From an uncultured Verrucomicrobiota bacterium (GTDB lineage Bacteria; Verrucomicrobiota; Verrucomicrobiia; Opitutales; Seribacteraceae): a stretch of DNA of 55,029 bases. The position numbers and the translations under genes are program-made. Numbering within the stretch: position 1 is the stretch's first letter; every line of letters starts with the position of its first letter. The stretch is from contig CACFTI010000013.1 of assembly GCA_902569115.1 (NCBI GenBank), forward strand, positions 1 to 55,029. Direction: 5' to 3'. Shown one piece after another: positions 19,987 through 29,881 of this stretch. The notes under the pieces were generated by a model that searched no databases, was not told the DNA's origin, and saw only the letters and a list, made by a program, of their open reading frames with translations.

Positions 19987-20074
19987 AAATAACTATTAGG
20001 TGAAACGTTTTCTTTCCACAAGCAATTCACTGTTTACTCTTTAAAGTCATTAGCAAATATAGTTTTCTCAAAGC

Positions 20075-21055
20075 ATGAAATATAGAGAATTAGGCAACTC
20101 CGGGCATAAGCTAAGCGAAATCGGTTTAGGGACATGGGCAATTGGTGGTGGCGACTGGGGTATGGGTTGGGGCGAGCAATCCAGAAGGGATTCTATTGAT
20201 GCCATCATTGAAGCCTTGGAATGTGGTGTTAATTGGATAGATACTGCCCATGCCTACGGTTTTGGTCTTGCAGAAGAAGTGGTTGCGGAAGCTTTATCTA
20301 GATGGAGTGGGGATGTTTTTGTTGCCACTAAATGTGGGGTTTTGCCTAAGCCTGATGGGACACCAATGAGATTTATTTCTCCGAGTAGTATTTTAGAAGA
20401 AGTGGAGGGCTCTTTGAAGCGACTCAAAGTCGAGGCGATCGACCTCTATCAAATTCACTGGCCTTCACCAATCGAAAATCTTGCAGAGTCATGGCAAACC
20501 CTCGTTCGCTTAAAAGAAGAAGGAAAGGTAATAAATATTGGAGTCAGTAATTGCTACTTGGATGAACTTAAGCTGTTGGGTGATACTGATGAAATTGTCT
20601 CAAATCAACCCATGTACAATTTATTGGAAAGAAAGATTGAGACCGACGTCATGCCTTGGTGTAAAGCTAATCAAGTGGGCATTCTAGCCTACAGTCCTAT
20701 GCATTCGGGCCTACTCACGGGAAAGGTTTCAAGGGAATGGTATGACGGTTTGCCAAGCAACGATTGGAGGAAGCATAAAACTGAACATCCGGTCGTAAGC
20801 CCCTTGCAAATGGAAACTGGTATGTCGGCATTTTTGTCTTTCCAGTCAGAATTAGCTTCCATTGCTAAGCAAGGGAATCGTTCAGTTGGAGAACTTGCCA
20901 CGGCCTGGGTTCTAAGAAGAACAGAAGTATCATCGGCTATTGTTGGTGCGAGAAAAAAAGGTCAAATATCTCAAATAGCAAAAGTCTATGAAAGTCCATT
21001 GCTGGAAGAAGAGGAAACACTTGTCGATCAAGCCCTTTCAAGCTATCTTCGCTAA
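20075..21055 (+). CDS. Aldo/keto reductase
   Basis: A 326-residue NAD(P)H-dependent (beta/alpha)8 oxidoreductase. The catalytic tetrad is visible: D56, Y61 (DTAHAYGFG), K86 (ATKCGVL) and the histidine in DLYQIHWP. The C-terminal cofactor-binding segment is SAIVGARKKGQI. It resembles the general stress/YhdN-type AKRs. It starts a long, tightly packed plus-strand run; panB follows after 3 bp. The substrate is unknown. Confidence 0.9.
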   Translation: MKYRELGNSGHKLSEIGLGTWAIGGGDWGMGWGEQSRRDSIDAIIEALECGVNWIDTAHAYGFGLAEEVVAEALSRWSGDVFVATKCGVLPKPDGTPMRFISPSSILEEVEGSLKRLKVEAIDLYQIHWPSPIENLAESWQTLVRLKEEGKVINIGVSNCYLDELKLLGDTDEIVSNQPMYNLLERKIETDVMPWCKANQVGILAYSPMHSGLLTGKVSREWYDGLPSNDWRKHKTEHPVVSPLQMETGMSAFLSFQSELASIAKQGNRSVGELATAWVLRRTEVSSAIVGARKKGQISQIAKVYESPLLEEEETLVDQALSSYLR

Positions 21056-21058
21056 TAC

Positions 21059-22024
21059 ATGTCTGAAAAAGAAGAATCTGACCAAAACAAACACTCCAAG
21101 GTTGAGAAACCTTCTGGTGAGGGTGAAAAAGTCCCCCCCCCTAAGCCTAAACGCCCTCGAACAATTCGTACCCGTCAAAGTAACAAGCCAAAGTCTTCCG
21201 AAACTAATTCATTGATCAAAGAAAAAACAAGGGGGGTTGCGTTTGAGATCGAGCCCACGACTTCGTTTATTAGGGGCTTAAAAGGAAAACGTCCTATAGT
21301 TGGCCTAACGGCTTACGATACTATTCTAGGTGCTGCAGTCTCATCTTCCAATGCGGATTTTATTCTAGTTGGTGATTCACTTGGCACAACATTGCTAGGC
21401 TATGATACAACCATCCCTGTTACGATGGAAGATATGCTTAGGCATACGGCTGCAGTCCGTAGGGCAAACCCTCAATGTCTCCTCGTTGCTGATTTACCCT
21501 TTGGTGAAGCAAGTCTTTCTTTTGATCGCCTACTTGAGTCATCGAGAAAGCTCATGCAGTTGGGGGGCGCTGATGCAGTCAAAATCGAAGGCGGGCGAGA
21601 TGTGGCTGATGATATAGAGAAGCTGGTGGCTACGGGTATTCCCGTCCTCGGACACATTGGCCTTCTGCCACAAACAGTTAAAGCAATAGGTGGATACAGG
21701 AAGTTTGGAGAAACAAAAGAAGAAGCTGAAAGTATTTACACCGATGCAATAACACTCGAAGAAGCTGGATGTTTCGCAATTATTGCAGAGATGATTGATG
21801 AGACAGTTGCCGCTGAACTTACGCGGCAAATTCTTCCGCCATTAATTGGAATTGGATGCGGGGACGGATGCGACGGGCAAATTCTGGTTACCACAGACCT
21901 ACTTGGATGGTCTCATGGCCCAGTTCCAAAGTTCGTGAAATCATATGCCAACCTCAATAAGGTCGTTGCAGACGCACTCGGAAAGTATGTAAGGGATGTT
22001 AGGTTGGGGAATTCACACAAATAG
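21059..22024 (+). CDS. panB: 3-methyl-2-oxobutanoate hydroxymethyltransferase with basic N-terminal extension
   Basis: Transfers a hydroxymethyl group to alpha-ketoisovalerate in pantothenate synthesis. The TIM-barrel enzyme begins around residue 60: GLTAYDTILGAAV, ILVGDSLGTTLLGYDTTIPV (metal-binding Asp), HIGLLPQT and the catalytic region AIIAEMID. The first ~58 residues are an added low-complexity tail rich in Lys, Pro, Arg, Glu and Ser, absent from normal PanB (about 265 residues). An alternative start inside this tail is not obvious. It is 3 bp after the aldo/keto reductase and 3 bp before gpsA. No panC or panD is seen here. Confidence 0.92.
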   Translation: MSEKEESDQNKHSKVEKPSGEGEKVPPPKPKRPRTIRTRQSNKPKSSETNSLIKEKTRGVAFEIEPTTSFIRGLKGKRPIVGLTAYDTILGAAVSSSNADFILVGDSLGTTLLGYDTTIPVTMEDMLRHTAAVRRANPQCLLVADLPFGEASLSFDRLLESSRKLMQLGGADAVKIEGGRDVADDIEKLVATGIPVLGHIGLLPQTVKAIGGYRKFGETKEEAESIYTDAITLEEAGCFAIIAEMIDETVAAELTRQILPPLIGIGCGDGCDGQILVTTDLLGWSHGPVPKFVKSYANLNKVVADALGKYVRDVRLGNSHK

Positions 22025-22027
22025 TTA

Positions 22028-23032
22028 ATGAATTTTTGTATAGTTGGGGCAGGGGCTTGGGGGACGGCGATTGCAGTCCACCTTGCAAAAAATGGCTTTT
22101 CCACAACTTTGGTGCCGCGTAGATACGAGCACGCACTGGATTTATCTACCGCAAGAACGAATCATGATTACCTTCCGGGTATTGATTTCCCTGATGACCT
22201 TCAGGTTGGGTGTGCGCTGAAGCCTGCATTAATGGAGTGCGATTATGTTTTTTTTGCATGCCCATCGTATGCCTTGAGGCAAACCTGCATGGATAGTGCG
22301 AATTGGGATCAATATTCGTGGCAATTAAAAGGGGCTATTGCTCTTTGCAAAGGCCTCGAGACGGAAAGTAATCTTTTCGCACACGAAGTCATGTCTCAAG
22401 AAATGGGGCAGAGCATCGCAACTGGTTACCTGACTGGTCCAAGTCATGCTCACGATATTGCGATTGGAAAACCTGGGGCTATGTCTTTAGCCCTGAATTT
22501 AGATCAGGAGGAACTTAATGAATTGAGGGATTCAATCAGTTCTTCTTCTTTACGAGTATACAGCACAAATGATTTAGTGGGAGCTGCATTAGGTAGCTGT
22601 CTCAAGAATGTTTATGCAATTGCTACCGGAATTTCTGATGGCTTGGGTTTCGGGGACAATGCAAGAGCAGCCCTCTTGACTCGAAGCATGAATGAAATGA
22701 TTACCCTCGGATGTAAGCTTGGCGGTAGGCAGGAGACCTTTTTTGGACTAAGCGGATTCGGGGACTTGATTGGTACTTGCATGGGTGAATGGAGTCGCAA
22801 TAGAAATTTTGGGTTGAAAATTGCTTCTGGAGAGTCTCCGCTTGATGCAAAAATGTCACAAATAACCGTAGTAGAGGGTTATGGAGCAACTAAATGTTTT
22901 CATGAAAAGTGCCGTGACTTACAGATTGAAATGCCCATCCTAAATGAAATTTTTGGGATACTCTATCAAGGAAAAAAACCTAATGTAGCATTAAGGGATT
23001 TGATGGAGCGCGAGTTAAAGGATGAGCGTTAA
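22028..23032 (+). CDS. gpsA: Glycerol-3-phosphate dehydrogenase (NAD(P)+)
   Basis: Reduces dihydroxyacetone phosphate to sn-glycerol-3-phosphate for phospholipid synthesis. The Rossmann motif GAGAWGTAIA is at residues 7-16. The catalytic and substrate motifs LTGPSHAHDI, CLKNVYAIATGI and LSGFGDLIGTC are all present. The 334 residues are normal. The ATG follows the panB stop by 3 bp and has no Shine-Dalgarno. Confidence 0.96.
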   Translation: MNFCIVGAGAWGTAIAVHLAKNGFSTTLVPRRYEHALDLSTARTNHDYLPGIDFPDDLQVGCALKPALMECDYVFFACPSYALRQTCMDSANWDQYSWQLKGAIALCKGLETESNLFAHEVMSQEMGQSIATGYLTGPSHAHDIAIGKPGAMSLALNLDQEELNELRDSISSSSLRVYSTNDLVGAALGSCLKNVYAIATGISDGLGFGDNARAALLTRSMNEMITLGCKLGGRQETFFGLSGFGDLIGTCMGEWSRNRNFGLKIASGESPLDAKMSQITVVEGYGATKCFHEKCRDLQIEMPILNEIFGILYQGKKPNVALRDLMERELKDER

Positions 23033-23080
23033 TCAAGATATACAGTTTGCTGCTGAGGTCTTTATTTTTATAAATAGACT

Positions 23081-23722
23081 GTGAATACTGCTGAAAGACC
23101 CAACCTTACTCCACCCAAAGGCGTATCTAAAATACTTCTCCACTCGTGCTGTGCTCCCTGTGAAGGTGAAGTGCTTGAAACATTGTTGCACTCTGGGATC
23201 AGACCAACTGTCTTTTTTTATAATCCCAATATTCATCCAAAAAAAGAATACGAAATTCGAAAGGAAGAAGATAAGAGGTTTTGCGAAAAGCTAAATCTCG
23301 ATCACATCGATGTGGACTATGATCCGATTAATTGGTTTGAGCGGGTAAAGGGGCTAGAATGGGAACCCGAGAGGGGGGCTCGTTGTACGCAATGCTTTGA
23401 TATGAGGTTCGAACGTACTGCTCTCTATGCATATGAGAATGATTTTGAAGTTTTTTCAAGTAGCCTTGGCATTTCAAGGTGGAAGAATATGAATCAGATC
23501 AATGGATGCGGAGAACGAGCTGCTGCTCGATATCAAAACATAACTTACTGGACTTACAATTGGAGAAAAGCGGGGGGCTCGCAAAGAATGATCGAAATCT
23601 CTAAAAGAGAAAATTTTTACCAGCAGGAATATTGCGGTTGTGTATTTTCATTAAGAGATACAAATAAATGGCGTACATCTCAGGGACGACAGAAGGTAGA
23701 AATAGGTAAAAAATTCTACTAA
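23081..23722 (+). CDS. queH: Epoxyqueuosine reductase QueH
   Basis: Catalyses the last step of queuosine synthesis in tRNA, using an iron-sulfur cluster; QueH (DUF208) replaces the unrelated QueG. The N-terminal SCCAPCEGE places C23-C24 and C27; C102 and C105 are in RCTQCFD, and C185 and C187 in [19 protein letters not shown] is typical of the family. The 213 residues are normal. The start is GTG. It implies that the organism makes or salvages queuosine; other que genes are not in the window. Confidence 0.93.
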   Translation: MNTAERPNLTPPKGVSKILLHSCCAPCEGEVLETLLHSGIRPTVFFYNPNIHPKKEYEIRKEEDKRFCEKLNLDHIDVDYDPINWFERVKGLEWEPERGARCTQCFDMRFERTALYAYENDFEVFSSSLGISRWKNMNQINGCGERAAARYQNITYWTYNWRKAGGSQRMIEISKRENFYQQEYCGCVFSLRDTNKWRTSQGRQKVEIGKKFY

Positions 23723-23753
23723 TTGAACCTGCAATAGTTGTAATCTAAAGATA

Positions 23754-24560
23754 ATGAGCGAAATTTGGAATACATTGAGACAAGAGGCGGAGACTGTTGC
23801 ATCTAAAGAGAGAATCCTTTCGAAAATATTAACTGAATATGTTTTAGAAAGAAATTCTTTTGCCGATGCATTGAGTTGGCGCTTATCGGAAAGGCTTGCG
23901 AAGGGTTCAGTACCCGCAAGTGATTTGAAAGAGTTACTCCTTTCCTGCTTTCACGACTCCCCGAAGATACTTTCTGATGTCGGTGCGGATTTACTTGCGG
24001 TCAAGGACCGGGATCCTGCATGCCATGATTTTATTAGCCCATTTTTATACTTTAAAGGGTTTCAGGCACTATCCGCGTACAGGGCATCCAATTATTTATG
24101 GAATAATGATCGTAAAGATATCGCACTCTATCTACAGAGCCTTATTTCAATCGTTTACTCAGTCGATATTCATCCGGCAGCGACCATCGGTTGTGGGATC
24201 TTGCTTGATCATGCCACGGGGTTCGTGGCCGGTGAGACTACCGTCATAGAGGATGATGTTTCTATCCTACATGAAGTTACTTTAGGAGGGACGGGAAAAG
24301 AAGTGGGCGATCGCCACCCAAAAATTAGATCAGGCGTCTTAATTGGTGCGGGGGCAAAAATCCTTGGTAATGTGGAGGTTGGCCAGGGAGCGAGGGTAGG
24401 GGCTAGTAGCGTAGTTCTATCGGATGTTCCAGCAAACGTTTCTGTAGCCGGCGTTCCTTCTCGAGTTCTTGGCGAAATTAATAGTCAAAATTCCCCATCA
24501 TTGGAAATGAATCACACATTAAGTAGTATGAAGGAGTATGAATCCGGTGGTGGGATTTAA
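23754..24560 (+). CDS. cysE: Serine O-acetyltransferase
   Basis: Acetylates L-serine, the first committed step of cysteine synthesis. An N-terminal helical SATase domain (about residues 1-135) is followed by a left-handed beta-helix of hexapeptide repeats with HPAATIGCGILLDHATG, ILHEVTLGGTGKEVGDRHPK and GAGAKILGNVEVG. The catalytic histidines are in LLDHATG and ILHEVT. The C-terminal tail after IxN-like positions is serine- and methionine-rich. The 268 residues are normal. It sits within the plus-strand run, 31 bp after queH. Confidence 0.95.
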   Translation: MSEIWNTLRQEAETVASKERILSKILTEYVLERNSFADALSWRLSERLAKGSVPASDLKELLLSCFHDSPKILSDVGADLLAVKDRDPACHDFISPFLYFKGFQALSAYRASNYLWNNDRKDIALYLQSLISIVYSVDIHPAATIGCGILLDHATGFVAGETTVIEDDVSILHEVTLGGTGKEVGDRHPKIRSGVLIGAGAKILGNVEVGQGARVGASSVVLSDVPANVSVAGVPSRVLGEINSQNSPSLEMNHTLSSMKEYESGGGI

Positions 24561-24609
24561 AAGACTTTTCGTTTCGTTCGGTTGACGCATCGGACTGCTT
24601 TATTTATTT

Positions 24610-25893
24610 GTGAATGCCATGCCAAATTTAAGCAATGATCTAAATTTAGATAAGGAAACGCATGCACCTGATTCGCAGGCTGATAGTAATTCATCTTTGC
24701 ATAGAAAAAAATCTGGATCAAAAAAAATTGAAGATCTTGAAGTAAAGGATGCACAATTAATCTTCCAGACTGTCTGGCACGAATTGGAGCAGGAGATGGG
24801 TTCTGAGAACCTTAAGTTTCCGGCAGAAATATTTTGGCTTAATGGAGCACCGGGGGCCGGAAAAGGAACACAAACCGAGTTTATAATGGAATTTCGTGAT
24901 TTAACGGAAAAGCCAATTATTGTAAGCGAATTATTGAAATCCCCCGAGGCTAGAAAAAAAATAGATGCCGGTTTACTAGCTGGAGATAGAGAGGTCACTA
25001 AATTGGTTCTCCGTACTCTGCTTAGTCCTGAATATGAAAGTGGTGCTATTGTTGATGGTTATCCACGAACCAAAAGCCAGGTGGAGTGCCTGAAGCTTTT
25101 TCATAATCGCTTAAGTGAACTTAGAAGTAAGTATTTGGGAACACTTCAGGAAACCCAGTTCCCTAAGCCACGGTTTCATATAATCATGCTTTTCATTGAT
25201 GAAGAAGAAAGTGTTCGTCGTCAATTATTGCGCGGACAACGCTCAATTGCTCATAATGCCGAAGTAGAGGCATCGGGAGTAGGTGATAAAAGAGAAGTTC
25301 GCAAAACGGACCTGGATGAAGACGCAGCTCACCTTCGTTACAAAACATTTAAGGAATCTACTTATGATTCCTTAACAACATTACGTCAGTTATTTCATTA
25401 CCATTTCATTAATGCTCATGGTACCGTCATTGAAGTACAGCAAAGAATTATTCAGGAACTTAAATATCAAAGTTCACTGGAGTTGGATGAGGCTACATAT
25501 GATAGAATTTCTTCTATTCCCTTAGCCGACAAACTTTCATTGCATGCACGTCAACTTTTAGTGCACCGGCTAGACTCCTATGAGAAATTTCATTCCGAAT
25601 TATTTGACCGGGTTGTCCGCTTAGTTAAATCGAAGTTTATACCCATTGTTGAGAAACACTCTATTTCGGGTCTTGCCTACATCAATTCAGAAGACTCTGT
25701 TTTTGATGATCCTTTGGCGATCGCAATCTTGATTGATGTATTCACAGAGCGTGGTTTTACTGCTGTTGTAGACATTAGGAGAATGGAGGTTCCTTCCCGG
25801 ATTGACCCTAAAAGTTATGAAATAATTAATCGGGTCAAAAAAGTCTACCGAGTCAGGATAAACTTCCCTGGCTCAAAAATCCGACGTGGTTGA
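24610..25893 (+). CDS. Adenylate kinase-like protein with extra C-terminal domain
   Basis: A 427-residue nucleoside monophosphate kinase relative, twice the length of ordinary adenylate kinase. Residues 1-70 are charged and probably disordered at first. The kinase core begins at [13 protein letters not shown] (P-loop at 79-87), followed by an NMP-binding part with IVSELLKS, the conserved [13 protein letters not shown], and a long insertion at the LID ([13 protein letters not shown] onward). Residues ~300-427 form a separate alpha/beta domain that I do not recognise ([20 protein letters not shown]). The start is GTG at 24610 or ATG at 24619. No standard adk is in the window, so whether this is the main adenylate kinase cannot be told. 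Confidence 0.78.
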   Translation: MNAMPNLSNDLNLDKETHAPDSQADSNSSLHRKKSGSKKIEDLEVKDAQLIFQTVWHELEQEMGSENLKFPAEIFWLNGAPGAGKGTQTEFIMEFRDLTEKPIIVSELLKSPEARKKIDAGLLAGDREVTKLVLRTLLSPEYESGAIVDGYPRTKSQVECLKLFHNRLSELRSKYLGTLQETQFPKPRFHIIMLFIDEEESVRRQLLRGQRSIAHNAEVEASGVGDKREVRKTDLDEDAAHLRYKTFKESTYDSLTTLRQLFHYHFINAHGTVIEVQQRIIQELKYQSSLELDEATYDRISSIPLADKLSLHARQLLVHRLDSYEKFHSELFDRVVRLVKSKFIPIVEKHSISGLAYINSEDSVFDDPLAIAILIDVFTERGFTAVVDIRRMEVPSRIDPKSYEIINRVKKVYRVRINFPGSKIRRG

Positions 25894-25910
25894 TCCTTTC
25901 CTTTAATTTT

Positions 25911-27026
25911 ATGGACCCAAGATACAAAGCACTTGCCAATAACTTAGTCACGCATTCAACGAATATCCAGTCAGGAGAGAAGGTACTCCTTCATTCCTTC
26001 GATATACCAGAGAGAATGACGCTTGCTCTTATTCGAGCTGTCCGAGAAAGAAATGCAATTCCATTCGTGCAGGTTCAGTCTGCACTGCTTGACCGTGAAT
26101 GTATACTTGATGGCAGTACAGAGCAATTTGAGTCGTCATCTCATTGGGAAATGGAACGCATGAAGAAAATGGATGCATACATAGCAATCCGAGGCTCAAG
26201 CAATGTATTTGAGAATTCTGATCTTCCTCCAGAAGACATGAAGCGTGCAATGAAGGCAATGAAGCCTGTACTTGACTGGCGGGTAAAAAAGACTAAGTGG
26301 TGCATTCTGCGATGGCCTTCTCCCTCTATGGCTCAACAGGCTAAAATGAGTACAGAGGCATTTGAGGATTTTTACTTCAATGCATGTTGCATGAATTATC
26401 GCAGAATGATGGATGGAATGGCATCACTGGAGGAAAAAATGCGAAATGCGGATCAAGTTGTCATCAAGGGACCCGGAACAGACCTGAGCTTTTCTCTGAA
26501 AGGGATTAATGCAGTAGCCTGCGGAGGTACTCATAATATTCCTGATGGAGAAGTGTTTTCGTGCCCAGTCAAGGATAGTGTGGAAGGCATGATAACATTC
26601 AATGCAGATACCATATACCAAGGAACCTCATTTTCTGATATTTGCCTTAAATTTAAAAATGGGAGGATTGTGGACGCTTCATCATCATCGAACGAGGAAA
26701 AACTTAATGAAATTTTGGATTCAGATGAAGGAGCCCGATATATAGGTGAATTCGCCATTGCTTTTAACCCAATGATTCGCGAGCCGATGCTTGATATACT
26801 ATTTGATGAGAAAATTTGTGGCTCCTTTCATTTCACCCCCGGACAGGCTTACGAAGAAGCTAATAATGGTAATGAGTCTCAGGTTCATTGGGATATGGTG
26901 AACATACAAAGAAATGACTGGGGTGGGGGCGAAATTTGGTTTGATGGTGAGTTGGTTCGGAAGGATGGCTTATTTGTACCATCAGAACTTCACAAACTAA
27001 ATCCCGACTACCTTTTAGGTAATTAG
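25911..27026 (+). CDS. M29-family aminopeptidase (AmpS/PepS-like)
   Basis: A dimetal aminopeptidase of about 371 residues, cytoplasmic. The architecture follows thermophilic aminopeptidase T/AmpS: an N-terminal domain with [14 protein letters not shown], then a metal-binding half with [20 protein letters not shown] and [10 protein letters not shown], ending in QVHWDMVN. Conserved Glu and His ligands lie in those motifs. The start is taken at ATG 25911 ([12 protein letters not shown]); a TTG at 25890 would overlap the kinase gene by 4 bp. The gene belongs to the compact plus-strand run. Confidence 0.88.
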   Translation: MDPRYKALANNLVTHSTNIQSGEKVLLHSFDIPERMTLALIRAVRERNAIPFVQVQSALLDRECILDGSTEQFESSSHWEMERMKKMDAYIAIRGSSNVFENSDLPPEDMKRAMKAMKPVLDWRVKKTKWCILRWPSPSMAQQAKMSTEAFEDFYFNACCMNYRRMMDGMASLEEKMRNADQVVIKGPGTDLSFSLKGINAVACGGTHNIPDGEVFSCPVKDSVEGMITFNADTIYQGTSFSDICLKFKNGRIVDASSSSNEEKLNEILDSDEGARYIGEFAIAFNPMIREPMLDILFDEKICGSFHFTPGQAYEEANNGNESQVHWDMVNIQRNDWGGGEIWFDGELVRKDGLFVPSELHKLNPDYLLGN

Positions 27027-27051
27027 CTCGCGTAACAAAGCATAGTGAATA

Positions 27052-28059
27052 GTGGATCTTCACGAATTCATACATAAAATACCCAAGACGGAAACGCATC
27101 TGCATATCGAAGGTGCTGTACCTTGGTTTTTTTTTGAAAAAGTAAATCCCACTAAATATTCAGGCGTCCCTTACTTTAGAACTCCTGAGTTCAGATATAG
27201 GGATTTTGCTCAGTTTGAATCCATTTTAATAGAGCATGCATTGGAAATATTTAAGTCGGCAGATAATTATTTCGAAGTAGCATCAAGCATTTTCAAGAAT
27301 GCACAAAGCCAAAATATCCGTTATATTGAAACTAGTTTCCACGCGGGAATGATCGAATTTCTCAAGATTCCGGGTCAGGAGATTCTTGAAGCTATTACCT
27401 CAGCCGCACCAGCAGATTTGGAGGTTCGCGTTTTTTTGGGTATCAGTAGAAATGCCTACACTGATTACCTTGGCCCCGTTATAGAAAATGCAGTCGAGAA
27501 TTGGGATAATTTAGCAGGGATCGACTTACATGGTCCAGAGGATTTGCCGATGGAAGAATGGACATCACCTTTGTGGGATAGAGCAAGTTCTCGTGGTTTG
27601 GAAATAAAAGCACATGCAGGAGAATTTGGCCCACCATCAAACATTGATCACGCTATTCAAGAACTGGGAGTAAAGAGAATACAGCATGGTGTAGCAGCCC
27701 GTGAATCGAATGAATTAATAAAATTGATCATTGATCGAGATATTTGTCTCGATATGTGTCCCATCAGTAATTACAAGCTCAGAGTTATTGATTCTTGGAT
27801 TGAACACCCTTTGGGATCTTTCCTTGATAAGGGCATTAAATGTACAATCAGCACAGATGATCCATTTTCCTTTAGTAATACTCTAGAGGACGAGTATCAT
27901 GCGTGTGTCGAAAAGCTAAACTTGCATCCTTCGGTATTACCTGTGATTGCGAAAAATGGATTCCTAGTCGCTGACTTACCAGAGACAAAAAAGGAATTAT
28001 TTACCAAGGAAATTGATCTTAGTTGGGCTGAATTCTTAAATGGTTCTGCAGGTGACTGA
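27052..28059 (+). CDS. Adenosine deaminase-family hydrolase
   Basis: A 335-residue TIM-barrel deaminase. Zinc ligands H16 and H18 are in KTETHLHIEGA, then H188 with catalytic E191 (KAHAGEFG), H212 (IQHGVAA) and the Asp pair D269-D270 (STDDPFSFS). This set is complete, so it should be active. The substrate could be adenosine or adenine, because bacterial members of this family vary. The start is GTG. The 3' end overlaps rluD by 20 bp. Confidence 0.9.
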   Translation: MDLHEFIHKIPKTETHLHIEGAVPWFFFEKVNPTKYSGVPYFRTPEFRYRDFAQFESILIEHALEIFKSADNYFEVASSIFKNAQSQNIRYIETSFHAGMIEFLKIPGQEILEAITSAAPADLEVRVFLGISRNAYTDYLGPVIENAVENWDNLAGIDLHGPEDLPMEEWTSPLWDRASSRGLEIKAHAGEFGPPSNIDHAIQELGVKRIQHGVAARESNELIKLIIDRDICLDMCPISNYKLRVIDSWIEHPLGSFLDKGIKCTISTDDPFSFSNTLEDEYHACVEKLNLHPSVLPVIAKNGFLVADLPETKKELFTKEIDLSWAEFLNGSAGD

Positions 28060-28966
28060 ATATAAAGTACCACGAAACTCTTCAGGTCGTGCGGATAAAC
28101 TGCTGGCCGAAGCTTTCCCGGGGGCAAGTAGATCCTTAATCAAGCAATCAATTGATGCGGGTAAAACCTTGCGAAAGAATGGTGCCAAGCTTGAGCCAAA
28201 GACAAAACTCGAACCAGGAGAAGTTTTAATCATTGATCTAAGTCGACCCGAAGTCACAAACCTTGTGCCATATGAAACGAATCTAGATATTTTTCATGAA
28301 GATGAGGATCTTATTGTTTTAAATAAACCCTCCGGCATGGTTGTGCATCCGGGAGATGGAACTGATAATAAAACTTTGGTTCATGCACTTTTACATCATT
28401 GTCTAGGCGAACTTTGCCCAGTCGGTTCTCCTAATCGCCCTGGCATTGTTCACCGTCTTGATAAAGAGACCAGTGGCGTAATGATCGTTGCAAAAAAAGA
28501 AACTTCCCACCATCAACTTGTGGAACAATTCTCAAAACGGAAAGTCACCAAGATTTATACTGCACTAGTGGGCGGGAGAATGAAGCACGAATCTGGTTCA
28601 TTTTCAGGCCCAATAGCAAGGCACCCTAAGATTCGCGTGAAGATGGCGGTACAAGCTTCAGGGAAAATGGCACTGACCTACTGGAAGCTAAAGAGAAATT
28701 TCACGGATAAAGCTTCATTAGTCGAGTGTGATTTAAAGACTGGTCGTACGCATCAAATTCGAGTCCATTTCGCCAATGAAGGACACCCTCTGTTAGGTGA
28801 TTACACTTACGGTTATAATCCAAATAAATACAGATTTAAAAAAGCTGATCGCATTATGCTGCATGCAAGTGAGATTACTTTTGTTCATCCTTCAAGTGGG
28901 AAGTCTATGTATTTTTCATCTCCGCTCCCTCCTTGCATGAATTCATTTTTGGAAGAACTAAAATAA
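28040..28966 (+). CDS. rluD: 23S rRNA pseudouridine synthase, RluD family
   Basis: Isomerises uridines in 23S rRNA helix 69 in the best-known members. An N-terminal S4 RNA-binding domain covers residues ~15-75. The catalytic domain has D141 in VHRLDKETSGVMIVAKK and the RTHQIRVHFANEGHPLLGD segment. The 308 residues are normal. It starts within the deaminase gene (20 bp overlap); a GTG at 28052 is an alternative start. It ends the plus-strand run and converges on the LOG gene after 4 bp. The exact target (RluC, RluD or other) is by family resemblance. Confidence 0.92.
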   Translation: MVLQVTEYKVPRNSSGRADKLLAEAFPGASRSLIKQSIDAGKTLRKNGAKLEPKTKLEPGEVLIIDLSRPEVTNLVPYETNLDIFHEDEDLIVLNKPSGMVVHPGDGTDNKTLVHALLHHCLGELCPVGSPNRPGIVHRLDKETSGVMIVAKKETSHHQLVEQFSKRKVTKIYTALVGGRMKHESGSFSGPIARHPKIRVKMAVQASGKMALTYWKLKRNFTDKASLVECDLKTGRTHQIRVHFANEGHPLLGDYTYGYNPNKYRFKKADRIMLHASEITFVHPSSGKSMYFSSPLPPCMNSFLEELK

Positions 28967-28970
28967 TCGC

Positions 28971-29810
28971 CTATTCGGTTCTCCCGATCTCATCAATTAG
29001 GGAAGCAAGCGCTTCCTCAACGCTATCTACTATTTTAAATAATTTTAAATCTTGCGGTGAGATAACTCCCCATTCGACGAATTTATTAAAATTTATCAGA
29101 CCCTCCCAAAATTCTCTACCATATAAAAAAATTGGCATTTTCTTATTCAGTTTATTGGTTTGAAGGAGCGTCAGTGTCTCGAACAACTCATCCATGGTTC
29201 CAAACCCGCCTGGGAATGCAAAAACTGCTTTTGCGTGGTATAAAAAATAAAACTTACGAATAAAAAAATAATGAAACTCAAAAGATAGTTCAGGAGATGC
29301 ATATTCGTTAACTCCCTGTTCGAATGGAAGACTTATGCCTAGAGCAATTGATTGACTACCCGCTTCTTTCGCCCCGCGGTTGGCAGCTTCCATGATACCC
29401 GGTCCTCCTCCTGAACATACAAAGCAGTTACGTATTTTTGTAGCCTGACTTCTCGACCAAGTGCTTACTTTATTAGCCAATTGGACGGCATCGTCATAAT
29501 ACTTGGATAACTTTTGAATTCTTTTTAGTCGTGCGTGTTCAAGCTGTAAGTCAGATTTCAAGTGATCAATAGATTCATACTTGTTTTCGAATTCACTAAG
29601 TTCACGATTGGCTACCCCTGTTTCCTTCGGCCGAGCTGAACCAAAAAATACTATCGTATTTTCTATGTTATTCTCCTCCAACCTCTCTTCCGGTTCGATT
29701 AATTCGCATAATACTCGTACAGGTCGGGCGGCTTTACCATTCAGGAAATCTTTATTGTTATATGCCTTGTCTGTTTTTTTATTCATACTGCAGCATCCAC
29801 CCAAACACAT
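28971..29810 (-). CDS. LOG-family protein (lysine decarboxylase-like fold, TIGR00730-type)
   Basis: A 279-residue Rossmann-like protein of the LOG family. The signatures are SGGGPGIMEAANRGA and FPGGFGTMDELFE, the PGGxGTxxE motif that hydrolyses nucleoside monophosphates to free bases (cytokinin activation in plants; YgdH-like nucleosidase in bacteria). About 100 residues precede the core and include helical Arg/Lys-rich segments. The start may be ATG at 29810 or the one at 29786; the leading segment contains a CLGGCC cysteine cluster. It is isolated on the minus strand. Confidence 0.88.
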   Translation of the reverse strand: MCLGGCCSMNKKTDKAYNNKDFLNGKAARPVRVLCELIEPEERLEENNIENTIVFFGSARPKETGVANRELSEFENKYESIDHLKSDLQLEHARLKRIQKLSKYYDDAVQLANKVSTWSRSQATKIRNCFVCSGGGPGIMEAANRGAKEAGSQSIALGISLPFEQGVNEYASPELSFEFHYFFIRKFYFLYHAKAVFAFPGGFGTMDELFETLTLLQTNKLNKKMPIFLYGREFWEGLINFNKFVEWGVISPQDLKLFKIVDSVEEALASLIDEIGRTE

Positions 29811-29881
29811 ATTTAGAAAAGAAAAAACTTTTTCCTAAAGAATAATGAAATAATGCCGATTGTCTTTGATGTCACAAGGAT

